This document shows, piece by piece, positions 34,401 to 44,698 of a DNA stretch of 64,000 nt. The notes beneath the pieces are model-generated. The model had not been told where the DNA came from. It worked only from the letters and a program-made list of their open reading frames with translations, and did no database searches. The stretch's first letter is position 1. Every line of letters begins with the position of its first letter. The stretch lies in NCBI GenBank assembly GCA_018257865.1, contig JAEUBA010000085.1:62001-126000 (forward strand). Reading direction: 5' to 3'. A program made the position numbers and the translations under genes. The stretch comes from Stereocaulon alpinum (Eukaryota > Ascomycota > Lecanoromycetes > Lecanorales > Stereocaulaceae).

Positions 34401-35521
34401 GATGTGTCTGGTCAAATCCTTCATGCCTTCGTTCCACGGGACTACGAAGCGCCAGTGGTCTCGAAGTACTGGGGAGCCATATACCAGATCATGCACCACA
34501 GAGCACGCGTACGTATTCAGTCACTCAGTGAATGATAGTGCTAAATCATTTACAGGACGTGGAGGTGTTGACAGCCATCACTGCTCGTTTATGGGAACTC
34601 TATGAATTAGTACGAAGTATCCAGATGGGAGTGCGTACCGATGATGGGAGTAAACAAGCACGGTATCAAATACCTCGTGCTCTTCCAGCAGCGTTCCAGC
34701 ACTTGGTCATGTTACTTGTCGTCTCAAGCACGGTGTCAGATTGGAGTGAACACTCGTGGAATCAGTTGCAAACGGCGTTTGACGAATGCGAAGGACTCCT
34801 TATCGAGGGCAGAAAACAACTCATCCTCATGATCCATACCGACGACTATAGAGAGTCCGCTGGCTTCCAGGCAGTGGATTCAGAGGCCTTACTGTCCCTC
34901 GTTCTAGCCAACCTCATCTCCCATCTATCAACAGAAAGAGAGTTTCACCTCACAGAAGTCTACAGCGAGTACACAACCAGAATACACCGACTAGTCCGCG
35001 ATTCCGCCTCCGTAAAAGTCTACGACGATATCAAGCTCCTGCGCGAAGAACTCGACATCATCAAAAACACCCTCAAGCAACAAGAAGAGACCCTACGCGA
35101 CTTCAGATCCACAATTAACTACACCTATGGCGTCACTAGCCTTAGCCTCTCAGTCATAGACCGCATACTCGAAAGCATCGAACAGCGCATCGACGACTTC
35201 AACGAACTCCAAGGCCAAGCCGAAACAGCCCGCTTCCTAGCCGCCCAATCCATCTCTCTAAAAGCCGAATCAAACAATAAAGCCATCATAGTCTTCACGG
35301 TCGTCACGATTGTCTTTCTACCCATGTCCTTTGTGACGAGTTATCTGGGGATGAATACTAATGATATTAGGAACATGCAGCGTAGTCAGACGCTGTTTTG
35401 GGCTATTGGGGCGCCGGTTGCGTTCGTGGTGCTGGGCGCGGCGATCTTTGCGGCGTTCTATGGGACTTTGACGCAGAGGATTACGGGGAGGGCGTGGAGG
35501 GAGAAGGAGAAGAATGAGTAA
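31416..35521 (+). CDS. Large CorA-like (Mg2+ transporter family) protein
   Basis: Two exons, 31416-34508 and 34556-35521 (47-base intron), 1352 residues. The start is the first ATG in the long frame. The N-terminal third is soluble and conserved in style (IWALIINKHTIITCAPLDTP, WSVHFTDARGTVFYLPLRF). A middle region of about 450 residues is low complexity: a Ser/Asp-rich acidic stretch, an Arg/Ser run near 33145-33180, and three PTS units near 33892-33915. The end is the CorA fold: a long helix (IKLLREELDIIKNTLKQQEE), TM1 (IIVFTVVTIVFLPMSFVTSYL), an intact GMN (about residues 1296-1298) and TM2 (FWAIGAPVAFVVLGAAIFAAF). It is thus a more canonical CorA end than its neighbour at 28867. The long tail suggests a regulated plasma-membrane protein. 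Confidence 0.85.
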
Positions 35522-36307
35522 TTGTATGAGTGTCTGTTGCGAGTAGCTAATGTTAATAATGTACGGAATAAAAGTATAACGAACGTTCATATTGCTGTAT
35601 CTCTATTGCACAAACATACCCTTAGCATTCACTATGCGTGATCCATGAGCGAAGGCGATTCGACGCTGGATAGTCCTCTTGCGAGCTCCCTTCCATGAAA
35701 AGGGATAATGAGAGGGTCGATGAGTCTTGTGTGATACTAGAAGTGACAATACAATACATCAATAGCTTCTTCGCCGTTAGAATCGCCACATTGGCTTGCC
35801 TTGGTCAAATATCCGTGTCTGCCTTGCGAGGATGATGTTCTCTACACAGGCCGAAAGCCGAATGATGCCGGCTTGAGGAACGGGTCGAAGAGACTCAGGC
35901 GTGAAGTTGCCGAGCGGCAAGTTGTAACGAGCTACAGCTACACTACTGGAAGATTCCATATAGATTGGACAACAAGGTGAATTACAGGCTATATTGATGG
36001 TTTCTGGTTTCGGCTGTTCAGGATAGTATTGTATGGCGCTGCAGGTGTTTAGCAGTCTTTCGTGATAGTGGGATGGTGTGGGTCTTGTGATGGGCTTTGC
36101 TAATTGCTTGTTGACGCGTGGGAGGAATATAATCCGGTTGGGGGGGGAGGAATTGAGGGGATGATTACGGTATTCTTCAGGCTCATGCATAGAGTTGGCT
36201 TTTCGATGCTATGTACTGCGGGTAGAGGACACGGCACGTATTCCGACCATATACCCACACGATATTGTCCTTTGACGACTTTCAGAGATCTGAACATCCA
36301 AAAATCA
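35522..36307. other. Spacer between converging genes
   Basis: The CorA-like gene ends at 35521 and the HET gene ends at 36308 from the other side, so this holds two terminators. No supported gene; frames at 35777-36190 lack features. Confidence 0.4.
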
Positions 36308-38492
36308 CTAGTTGATGCGGATCTGTTCCTTTTGTACGTCGTCAAACCATCCCTGCTTCATGATTGTCCCCATCCCGACTCTAAGATAGGTGAGATTAGC
36401 TCGATCGCCTTGATCCACGACCAAGAACAACGCAAGGCGTTGGTGCGAAAAGGCATCCTCTCCAACTGTAGGGCCACGTTTCGCCACTGGAACACAGAAA
36501 ACTTCTTCTTCAGGGATCACCCCTTCATCCAGGGAAGCCAGTCCAAGGGGTCTCTCTTCGTCGTCAGGGTCAAGAACAAGGTACTCGGTCTGCTCAGGGC
36601 CCAACAAAGTCCCCGTCTTTGGAATGCCTGCCGCGTACTCCCCATTACCAGTGAATCCAAGTCGCCAGGCGGGTCGTCCCAGCTGACGAAGCTGAACGTC
36701 ATTCTTTTGACTCGGCGGTTGGATCCGCCCCACTCTTTTGACTTTAGCGGTGACCAGAATGGTCTTACCTATGACAGAGACCTGACTCCAGATGGGCTCG
36801 AGCATGCCAAAATCTCGCAATGGAGGTCCAAATCTGGTGAAGTGCACTGGTCCTACAGTCGAAGCCCACGACCACGTAGGAATACCTATCCTCTGTAAGC
36901 TCTCTGGACGTTCAAGGCATATCGATTGTTCTTCTGGACCGCGCCATAGGACTTGGATATGCAACCATTCGTGCCACAGACCAAAGGAGTACTGCTGATC
37001 TGGCCATCGGCGCTTGAGTTCCGTCACTAAACCTTCTAAAGCAACAAGTCGGTCTTCTTGGTACGTGAGAGACCTGGCGGTATAGCTGGAGACTAGTGAG
37101 TTCCAAAAGGTCAGACGCGTAAAGTGAGCGCCTATGTCGAGTTCACCATTGCTCTGTTGCAAATTGGACGATTGAGAGCGAGGGTACTTGCTCAGCGTCT
37201 TTTCGTGTACTAGGCCGTTGAAATTTCTGCCATCTTCCCTCTCAGCAGTGGTATTGCAACACCAGACCATCATTCCTTGTCTATAGTGCACGATTCTGCG
37301 AGCTAGTTGCCACTCTTGAGTGATCCAAGCCCTCCTTTTGAGAGGACTCAGATCCGGTAAGTTCCCATATTGGTCCGCATAGTATCTATCGAATGTGCCG
37401 TTGTGCCTCGAATCTGGCAGTGCGAGATGCACGATTCCTATGCTGTCTTTGATCAATGTTGACTCTGGCAATCTAACTGTCTTCGGTGGGGATGTTCTTT
37501 TGAAGAAACAACCAACCGTTCCGTCAGCGGCGCCAGATGCTGCAATTGTAATGGAAGCATTCTGGTAGATCAAACCCATACCAGCGGACTCTCGGAGCCA
37601 GTCTTCTGAATCACCCTGCAGGATACATAAGGAATCTATCCATACATATCGCAGACCGAGGCTACGAGCGACGATAAAGGCGTCTTGGAAGGTTTTCGGA
37701 AGTCTGTCGAAAGGGATGCCTCTCAAATGGTCATGCACATTGCCAGCTGTGGTCATCAAAGGTCGCTTTACCGGCGGTCCCCAGCAATGGCTAAGGGCTG
37801 CGTACTGAGCACAGGCGCCATGCGACTCCACGAGTCGTGGACAGAGATGCTGTTGCCCTTGACCAAGATCAACTACTCTCGTGGGCAACTTGGGTGGCTC
37901 ACTCCTTTCATTAAGGACATCTCCAGCCAGAGTGACCCTGCAGTGCTGGTGGGTTCCGGTGCACACATGCATCCATTCGCGGACAAGTGACAATGCCTCG
38001 TTCGAGCCTGTGTCCTGGGATGGAAATCCTCCTGTGACAACCGAGGATCCGGCAAGGACATCCTCTGCTACGTTTCAGCATCACGAACATTGCAAAGCAG
38101 AGACTCCCTTGCTTACCTGCATATATACCCAGATAACCCATGGGTGAGGCATCCAATTCCCTGGTGATTGTAATACTCAGACCGTAGATATGAGACTTTG
38201 GATTATTCAAGCTTCCGGGGAAGTCATTGTCTCCAAGCCCATCAAGGATCACTTTTCGATCTGCGGGATGATATGAAGCAGGCTGATACTTCAATTCTTC
38301 GAAGGTAATGCACTGGTTAGGGTAGACATCATCATTTTGATTCAGTCTTATAGCGTCCACTATGATGGCACAGGACGGGCACTGCTCAGCGGACTTTATC
38401 ATTTCACGAAGTTCTTGAAATAGAGTATAGCGTCGATGAGCATCTGTGAGAATCCCAGGTATGATTCCTCGACAGGGTCCACATACAGCCAT
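36308..38492 (-). CDS. HET-domain (heterokaryon incompatibility) protein
   Basis: Two exons on the minus strand: 38492-38117 and 38064-36308, with a 52-base intron at 38065-38116; 710 residues. The N-terminus has a Cys motif (MAVCGPCRGIIPG ... CPSCAIIVDAI). The HET domain starts near residue 213 with YAALSHCWG, continues LPKTFQDAFIVARSLGLRYVWIDSLCILQG and DWLRESAGMGLIYQNASITIAAS. The C-terminal half contains RAWITQEWQLARRIVHY and later WSWAS, standard in this family. HET proteins act in self/non-self recognition between fungal individuals, often triggering cell death. No partner gene is visible beside it. The large plus-strand frame at 36104-36898 over its 3' end is a shadow. Confidence 0.9.
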
Positions 38493-39543
38493 TCTCAGAT
38501 GCCGTCAATCTTTACACAATCTAGAAGTAGTGATGAGTGATTTCAAGCACAGACGACGAACAATAACGCGAAAAAGCATCCAGAAGATGAAATCATAGAG
38601 CTTTGTAAACGACAAGCGTGGTAGAGGCGCATGCGCGATCCAGATTACACATAGTAGCAGACGTGAGATCGATAGCTTGGTGACCAGTCAGAGGTAGAGG
38701 GACCAGCTTCGATAGGGTTTATATGCGATGGCAGAAGGAGAAGTTTCGTCTTCGATATCAGCAAAGTATCGTGCCTGTCTAGATGGCTTTGTCTTCGATC
38801 AAAATTATAATCGACGCAGGACTACGATGCTTCATCATTGACATCCAAGTCGTCATGTGTTGCTCTTATAAGTACTACTTAAGACGACGTTGTTGATAGG
38901 CTGAGATAAGGCATCCATGTTGGCTATGCGTCAGCCGCTCATTGAGGCTTAGCAGTGCTGTCTGATACGTCCATAAGACAGCCTTGTCCTATCCATAAGC
39001 TCGGATCTTGTTGTTAACAGTGTGCCCTCCATCTTAGTCCAATAGGTCCTCTAAAGGCTACCGAAGACTTTTGTACACGTATCCCCATTGCTTATATAAT
39101 GAATTTATCCGGCAGTGGTTCCCACCTGGAAGCTGAAGAAAAGTCCGCCTCAATTTGCACTCAGAGTAGAAAGAATGACACGGGGGAAGTATACCATCAA
39201 GAAATGGAATTTTAGAAGACCTTTACGGAAAGGTTGACTGAGGTTGTCATGTAAAGATCAACAAATGTGAGCAATTTCTACTATGATTGCTTTGTGACCT
39301 ACACCTGGAATATTGCTATCACCATCATTACAAAGAACAGTGCTTTGACCGTCTCCACATATCGTCCCGCACATAGAAAACCCCGCAACCACGCGATACC
39401 CTGAAACTCGACCATAAGTCCATATCGTCCTACTGAAAAATGTACCCCGAAACCACACGAAACCCTGAAACTGAACCATAACTTCCTATCGCCCTACTAA
39501 CAGAAACACCCAACACCCACAAACGCCACGAAACTCCGAAGTC
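38493..39543. other. Intergenic, no gene seen
   Basis: No supported gene. Runs of similar text (ACCCCGAAACCAC / ACCCTGAAACTGAACCATAA type, near 39375-39480) show a short imperfect direct duplication of about 60 bases. The stretch lies 5' of the HET gene and 3' of the coiled-coil gene. Confidence 0.35.
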
Positions 39544-39616
39544 CACCGACGAGGACTAGCCAAACGCTCCCATCCCCAGCCGTCCCTCCTTCTTATCCTC
39601 CAATTCCTGCCAAAGC
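39544..39616 (-). repeat. Hairpin repeat, copy 1 (weak stem)
   Basis: Lies 80-155 bases past the stop of the gene at 39698. Shares with copies 2 and 3 the loop text TAGCC(C)(T/A)AACGCTCCCAT (39557-39573) and the box CTGCCAAAGC (39607-39616); with copy 3 also CATTTCCCTCCCC just after. The arms around the loop pair at 7 of 12 positions, so the stem is degenerate here. Confidence 0.5.
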
Positions 39617-39697
39617 ATTTCCCTCCCCTCTACTCTCCTACACTCCACTCCACTCCAATCCACTCACACACCTGGTCATGTCCCAACCCCCAGCACT

Positions 39698-42600
39698 CTA
39701 ATCCACAATCGTAACAACAATATTATTCGGACCCCTCCTAATCCTAGGCATCGGCTTGATAACCCGCGGAGTTGCGGGGGTGTTGCCGTCAGCATAGAGG
39801 CCTGGTAACGGGACACCTGTCCCAGCAGTAGCCGGCGGTGGCGTACTATTTGCGCTGCTACCTGTCATGGGTGCGTCTTCGACGGGATCATGACGTCTCG
39901 GCTTTGTAAGGAGAGCGAGGAGGTCTTGCCAGCGTAGCTGGTGGTGATCTTCGAGTATTTCATCAAGGTCGTCGAAGATGACTTGGATGTCTGTCAGTTG
40001 GGCGTAAAGGACGGGCCATTCATTGCTGTCAACGTTGTTGAAGCTCTTTTCATCTGGGATGGTGGACGTGTAGAGGATGTTGTGAATGGCTTCTACTCGT
40101 GTCATTCGTTTTTCCGATTTTACGGCGTTGGTTATTTTCTGTAGGGTGCCGTTGGAGCCTTGGAGCTGCTTGAGGAGTTGGTCTGCAAGGTTGTTTGGTG
40201 TGTTGCGGGCGAATTCTTCGTGTAGTTGGCTTGCTCTCCGAGCCTCAAGCGCTGCGGCTTTGTCGGCTTTGATTTTGGTGGCGGCAGCTTGGGCTATCGC
40301 CTTGCCTCCGGCTTGGGCAGCGGTCATGGCTGTTGTAGCTGGTGGCCATTTCTTGTCTGGGACGGATGGTGGTGTTGAGGTTGCCGGCGAGTTTTGTGAA
40401 GCGGAATTTGATGGCTGGGTAGAGGGGCTCGTGGTCGTCGATGTTGAAGGCTTTTCAACTTGGGTCATATCAGCTGGAGGTGGTGCTTCAGCCAGTGTAT
40501 CTGGCTTTGCTGGTTGAGCGGAAGGGGGCTTCGACTGATCGACTTGCGTTTTTCTAGCAAGGCTACCGGAGGAAGGTTGCTCATTCGCCTTAAGACCTTC
40601 GACAGGGGCGACAGAAGAAAGGGAATTGTTGGCTGATTTCTCTTTTCCAAGGGCACCAAAAGTGAAGGGATTGTTGACTGGTTGATTCCCAGCCACAGCA
40701 CCACACGAGAAGAGATTGGCGGCTGGTTGATTCCCAGCGACAACACTGAATGAGAAGGGATTTTTGGCTGGTTGATTCCCAGCGACAGCGCCAAGCGAGA
40801 AGGGATTGTTAGCTGGTTGATTCCCAGCGACAGCACCAAGCGAGAAGGGATGGTTGGCCGGTTGATTCCCAGCCACAGCACCAAACGAGAAGAGATTGGC
40901 GGCTGGTTGATTCCCAGCGACAACACTGAATGAGAAGGGATTTGTGGCTGGTTGATTCCCAGCGACAGCGCCAAGCGAGAAGGGATTGTTAGCTGGTTGA
41001 TTCCCAGCAGTAGCACGGAAGAGGGGTGGATCATGAGCCAACGCATTGCCAGCAACATCAAAGGAGAATAGGTTATTCGCTGGCTTTTTGCCAGTAGCAG
41101 TGCCAGAATACAACGGTTTGGTAGCTGGTACTGTCTCAGCACTGGCACCAAAGATAAATGGAACAGATTGCTGAGATGCAGCACCGAATGGTGGTATAAC
41201 AGAGGGCGGCCCAAGTGCAGATGTTGGCATTGCTGGCTGGCTAGGGATTGTAGAAGTCGGCTCAACATTCATGCTTGGCTCTCCAAGCGTCGGTGGTTGT
41301 CCAGATGCTGGAGGTTGACAATGCATCGGTGTTGTATTAGTCGTTTCATCCATGGCTACGTCTCCATCAATCGGTCTCTTGCCGGTCTCGGCGATCTCAA
41401 AGTTCGCGTCGCGATCCTTCGCTGCTTGCTTGAGATTGCGGACCTCTTCATTAAGGCGATCGACGTCCAGGAGAAGGTATTCATAATCTGTGTCGGCCTT
41501 TTCGATCGCAGTCTTCTTCTCTTCCTCGAGCTTATCGAGGTCCGCGCGCAGGTTTGTCATTATTCTGTTAGCCTGCTCGATTTTTATGTCGAGATCTGCC
41601 TTCTTCTCATCCCATAGCTTATTAGCCAGCTCTTTCAAGTTATACTCGCTCTCCACCATCTCGTTCCTTAGCCTCTGTTCCATGGTGTTCCTCTCAAGAA
41701 TAACTTCATCAACTCGCCTCTGAGTATCATTGTCTTTGTCAGCGAGCAATCTCCGACAAGCATCCTCCAGCTCTGTTCTCTGCTTGTTCAGCTCTTGCTG
41801 AAGGTTAATCCAAGTATCTTGAACAGAGGTCGCAGCCGGAGGCATTGGGCGCTGCTGAAGCGCTAAGTTAGCCTCTTGAAGCTCATCTATCTTCTTCTGC
41901 AGGCTTGTAAGTAGAGTTGGTTCGTCACGCTCAGCCATCTTCTCTAGCTCCTGCACCTGTGTAGACAAGGTATTTATGTGTGCTTGGAGCTCTTTCTTGG
42001 ACTGCCCGGAGCTCTCTTGGGCTTTGGCTTGTTCATCAATAGGCTGCTCAGCATTTCGTGTATGTCGTGCTTGTTTCTTGAAGCGTTGTAACTCTTCATC
42101 GAGGAATTCGTTCGTTGTTTGGAGTATTTGGAGCCGGTTCTCCAAATTCGTCACCTTAGCCTGCGCAGTGACTATTTCCGAGTGGCTCTCAATGTCTGCT
42201 CGGATTTTCTCGTTACGCAGCTCAGCCTGCTTATCGCGGAAAGCTTTCTGAGTCTTGGTAAAGTCTCCGGCCTTCTCTTTGTACTTGGTTTGCCAGTCCC
42301 GAGCCTTGTCTTCGGCGATTTGGACGGCCTTCTCGAGCTTGCACTTGAGTTTGGTGACCTCACTTTCCGCGCTGTCTTTGACGTCAATGGCGGACTTGAG
42401 GTCTTCTAGCAATACAGTCATTCTCTTGATGGCCTCCGACTCCACTATCTTGGCTTCGGTCATCTCCTTGATTGCCGTATACCTAGCTTCGCGGGCCTCA
42501 TCTCGCTCTGAATGTAAGGAACGGACTTGCTGAACAGTCTGTCGGTAGATATGGGGATCGATCTTTCTGGATTCTGCAACCTTTATTTGCATCTCTCTGA

Positions 42601-43372
42601 CATCGAAAGCAGCCTTCTCCAAGAGCTCCTCGTACTCAACAAGACGATCTTGTGCTTTTTTTCGCCCTTCCTCTGCAACAGCTTGGGCCTCTTGAGCTTC
42701 TTGGACCTGCGCAGTAATTCCCTCTGCTTTGGCCGTTGCAAAAGCCTCGTGTTTCTCACTTTCGAGCTTTTGGACTTGGTCTTCCAGACAAGACATATCT
42801 CCAGAGATGAGAGCGATACGAACTTCTTGGTCTTCAAGTTTGGCCATCGTGTCCGCAAATTCCTTGCGTAGTTGCACTTCGATATCTGCTTGACGAACGG
42901 TTGTGTCGGTTAAGGAGAGGATTCTAGCGTCCTTCTCAGCTATCTCTGTAGCTTGTTGAGCGATAAGTGGGTCAGCTGGTCGGGTAGCCGCCTTCACAAG
43001 CGCCGCATTCCTGATCTCCAAGAGCTCAATGCGTGCAGCTTGATACGCTGTATTCTGTCGTAGCTGTGCGAGTTGTAGATCTTTCTGAGAAATGATCTTC
43101 GCATAATTGGGTTTTGACTTGAGGAAAACGCGTGAGAAAGTGGACTTAATGCTGTTGACAGTACCTGTTGCAAGTGCAGCAGTGCGACGAACAAGCCAAA
43201 GCAGACTCGAATCGATAGAAGTGTTGAGCTCCTGGAGCTCGTTGTGTATACTGAATTCGACAAACGCGAGGTTGAAGGTGTGGCATGTGGCGAGAACAAC
43301 AAGAGAAGACAGGCAGACGCCAGCGCAGAGACAGCTTAGCAGCGCAAGGAGAACGCTGACCTGGTACAGCAT
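39698..43372 (-). CDS. Membrane-anchored coiled-coil protein with 15-aa NPF/FG-like repeats
   Basis: Single exon, 1224 residues. Residues 2-30 form a hydrophobic anchor (VSVLLALLSCLCAGVCLSSL). Residues about 90-640 are rich in Glu, Lys, Ala and Leu with heptad-like spacing, so a long coiled coil. Residues 789-908 (bases 40649-41008) are eight tandem 15-residue units of the type AGNQPANNPFSLGAV. Their pattern repeats at the level of three or four units, showing recent block duplication. Several units carry NPF, a motif bound by EH domains, and several carry FG. After them come Pro/Ser-rich text and a helical C-terminal domain (SNEWPVLYAQLTDIQVIFDDLDEILEDHHQLRW). Family unknown; nucleoporin-like and endocytic roles are both guesses. 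A downstream exon encoding GREMLWQELEDKKEGRLG near 39560-39620 is possible but needs a weak donor. Confidence 0.7.
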   Translation of the reverse strand: MLYQVSVLLALLSCLCAGVCLSSLVVLATCHTFNLAFVEFSIHNELQELNTSIDSSLLWLVRRTAALATGTVNSIKSTFSRVFLKSKPNYAKIISQKDLQLAQLRQNTAYQAARIELLEIRNAALVKAATRPADPLIAQQATEIAEKDARILSLTDTTVRQADIEVQLRKEFADTMAKLEDQEVRIALISGDMSCLEDQVQKLESEKHEAFATAKAEGITAQVQEAQEAQAVAEEGRKKAQDRLVEYEELLEKAAFDVREMQIKVAESRKIDPHIYRQTVQQVRSLHSERDEAREARYTAIKEMTEAKIVESEAIKRMTVLLEDLKSAIDVKDSAESEVTKLKCKLEKAVQIAEDKARDWQTKYKEKAGDFTKTQKAFRDKQAELRNEKIRADIESHSEIVTAQAKVTNLENRLQILQTTNEFLDEELQRFKKQARHTRNAEQPIDEQAKAQESSGQSKKELQAHINTLSTQVQELEKMAERDEPTLLTSLQKKIDELQEANLALQQRPMPPAATSVQDTWINLQQELNKQRTELEDACRRLLADKDNDTQRRVDEVILERNTMEQRLRNEMVESEYNLKELANKLWDEKKADLDIKIEQANRIMTNLRADLDKLEEEKKTAIEKADTDYEYLLLDVDRLNEEVRNLKQAAKDRDANFEIAETGKRPIDGDVAMDETTNTTPMHCQPPASGQPPTLGEPSMNVEPTSTIPSQPAMPTSALGPPSVIPPFGAASQQSVPFIFGASAETVPATKPLYSGTATGKKPANNLFSFDVAGNALAHDPPLFRATAGNQPANNPFSLGAVAGNQPATNPFSFSVVAGNQPAANLFSFGAVAGNQPANHPFSLGAVAGNQPANNPFSLGAVAGNQPAKNPFSFSVVAGNQPAANLFSCGAVAGNQPVNNPFTFGALGKEKSANNSLSSVAPVEGLKANEQPSSGSLARKTQVDQSKPPSAQPAKPDTLAEAPPPADMTQVEKPSTSTTTSPSTQPSNSASQNSPATSTPPSVPDKKWPPATTAMTAAQAGGKAIAQAAATKIKADKAAALEARRASQLHEEFARNTPNNLADQLLKQLQGSNGTLQKITNAVKSEKRMTRVEAIHNILYTSTIPDEKSFNNVDSNEWPVLYAQLTDIQVIFDDLDEILEDHHQLRWQDLLALLTKPRRHDPVEDAPMTGSSANSTPPPATAGTGVPLPGLYADGNTPATPRVIKPMPRIRRGPNNIVVTIVD
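40649..41008 (-). repeat. Eight 45-bp tandem units inside coding sequence
   Basis: Each unit encodes 15 residues starting AGNQP. Units 1-3 and 5-7 correspond (NNPFSLGAV, T/KNPFSFSVV, ANLFSF/CGAV), which points to duplication of a block of several units. The frame is kept throughout. Confidence 0.85.
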
Positions 43373-43855
43373 GTTGGTGATATTGGAGGTTTTGAGGGGC
43401 TGAACGAGTGTAATTCGTGCGTGTCCGTGGATGAAAGGACCCTCGAATGACGTAGATGTTTGATTCGTAACCCTGGAGGTGGATTAGATATACGTCTTGA
43501 GCCGTCTGGTGTTCGAATGATGCTGGTAAACAAAGGGTGAACTTGTATGTGTTAAGCGGTGCTAATTGAGTCAATAACGACAATGATGCTTAGTTGATAA
43601 CCGTGGCAACGATGTGATGATATGGCTTGTGAACAGCAGTATGCACGCACATACATGTGGTTGATGATGTTCAGCAGTGGTATAAATATGTATTACGAGC
43701 GTTGTTGTGAGAAGAAAACCCGGGGGGACTAGGATTCTTGGTTGCCTGGTGAGGCGAAGAAGTGAATAGCCTCAATCATAACACACTAGGATCAACATCC
43801 GAAATTGTCCGTCACGCGCGGCAGCAAAGCGGGCTTAGTGGAGATTCGCTGCTCA

Positions 43856-44698
43856 TCACCGTGTCACCGCTTCATAGTACTGATCCTGCTCACTTTCCCT
43901 AGCCTGGAGAATTTCCAGAGCCTCTACCAGTTGCGCGACTTTCTGGGCCATACTATGTGCGCGAGCTCTCTCCGTCCGCAAGTCTTCAGCAGTGTGACGG
44001 AAGATACGGCTTCTCATAATGGCTCTGTTCGCCTCTGGAGATTCATCTTCGTCCCTGGCGTCTTCGTCCAAATGGTCAAAATGGTTCTTGCTAGCCCTCT
44101 CCTTCTTGCGAAGAGTCTCTACATAGAATGAACCTTGCTGCCCTTCCGAGTCCGCTTGAGGCATACCGGTCTGATGTTCCAGGCCTTCGTACCTTTGTTG
44201 TAGCCTTATCAATCTTGCGTCAGCTATGATAGCGATGCTCCTAAGATCCCAGATCTTTCGCTGTTGCAAATACCATGCCGCTCCCGTACACATCAGCCAA
44301 GGGGCTCCCAGCGTCCCGACGAACCAAAGCACCTCTCCGAGAGAACGAAACCCTTCCAGGCACGACTCGATGAGGGATTTAAACGTGAATTTGCCATCTG
44401 CGGAATTCGGCGGAACTTCGTTTATCTCCTCGTTGTAGACCTCGCTGATGTCGTTGATAGCAAGCCCAGGATCAACTGGACCAGTGTCTGAGTCTGTCTT
44501 TCGTCCAGCTTTCGTGACTAAGGGCCGCTGTGTTTGCGCCGCCTTCGCGGAATATGGAGGTGGAAATACGCACGACTCGAGTGTGAGATGACATGGTGGA
44601 AGGCCAACAGCTAAGCGACCATACTGAACCTTTGCCATCCAGGTAGCTGCGAGGGCAAATGCCAAGGTTACCACTCTGACAACGACAACTGGCAGCAT
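43856..44698 (-). CDS. Hypothetical protein with two membrane segments and coiled coil
   Basis: Single exon of 280 residues. It starts MLPVVVVRVVTLAFALAATWMA, a signal peptide or membrane anchor. A second hydrophobic stretch lies at about residues 120-147 (VLWFVGTLGAPWLMCTGAAWYL). The C-terminal 110 residues are charged and helical (LRTERARAHSMAQKVAQLVEALEIL), a probable coiled coil. It lies 483 bases upstream, in transcription terms, of the larger coiled-coil gene at 39698 on the same strand. I do not recognise the family. The two could work together at a membrane, but this rests only on proximity and similar layout. Confidence 0.55.
   Translation of the reverse strand: MLPVVVVRVVTLAFALAATWMAKVQYGRLAVGLPPCHLTLESCVFPPPYSAKAAQTQRPLVTKAGRKTDSDTGPVDPGLAINDISEVYNEEINEVPPNSADGKFTFKSLIESCLEGFRSLGEVLWFVGTLGAPWLMCTGAAWYLQQRKIWDLRSIAIIADARLIRLQQRYEGLEHQTGMPQADSEGQQGSFYVETLRKKERASKNHFDHLDEDARDEDESPEANRAIMRSRIFRHTAEDLRTERARAHSMAQKVAQLVEALEILQARESEQDQYYEAVTR

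Noticed and set aside
36104..36898. 264-codon plus-strand ORF
   Set aside because: It lies over the 3' end of the HET gene on the opposite strand and shows no domain; it is a shadow frame.
40649..41008. CRISPR-like array
   Set aside because: The 45-base units are contiguous, in frame and coding, with no spacers, in a eukaryotic gene.
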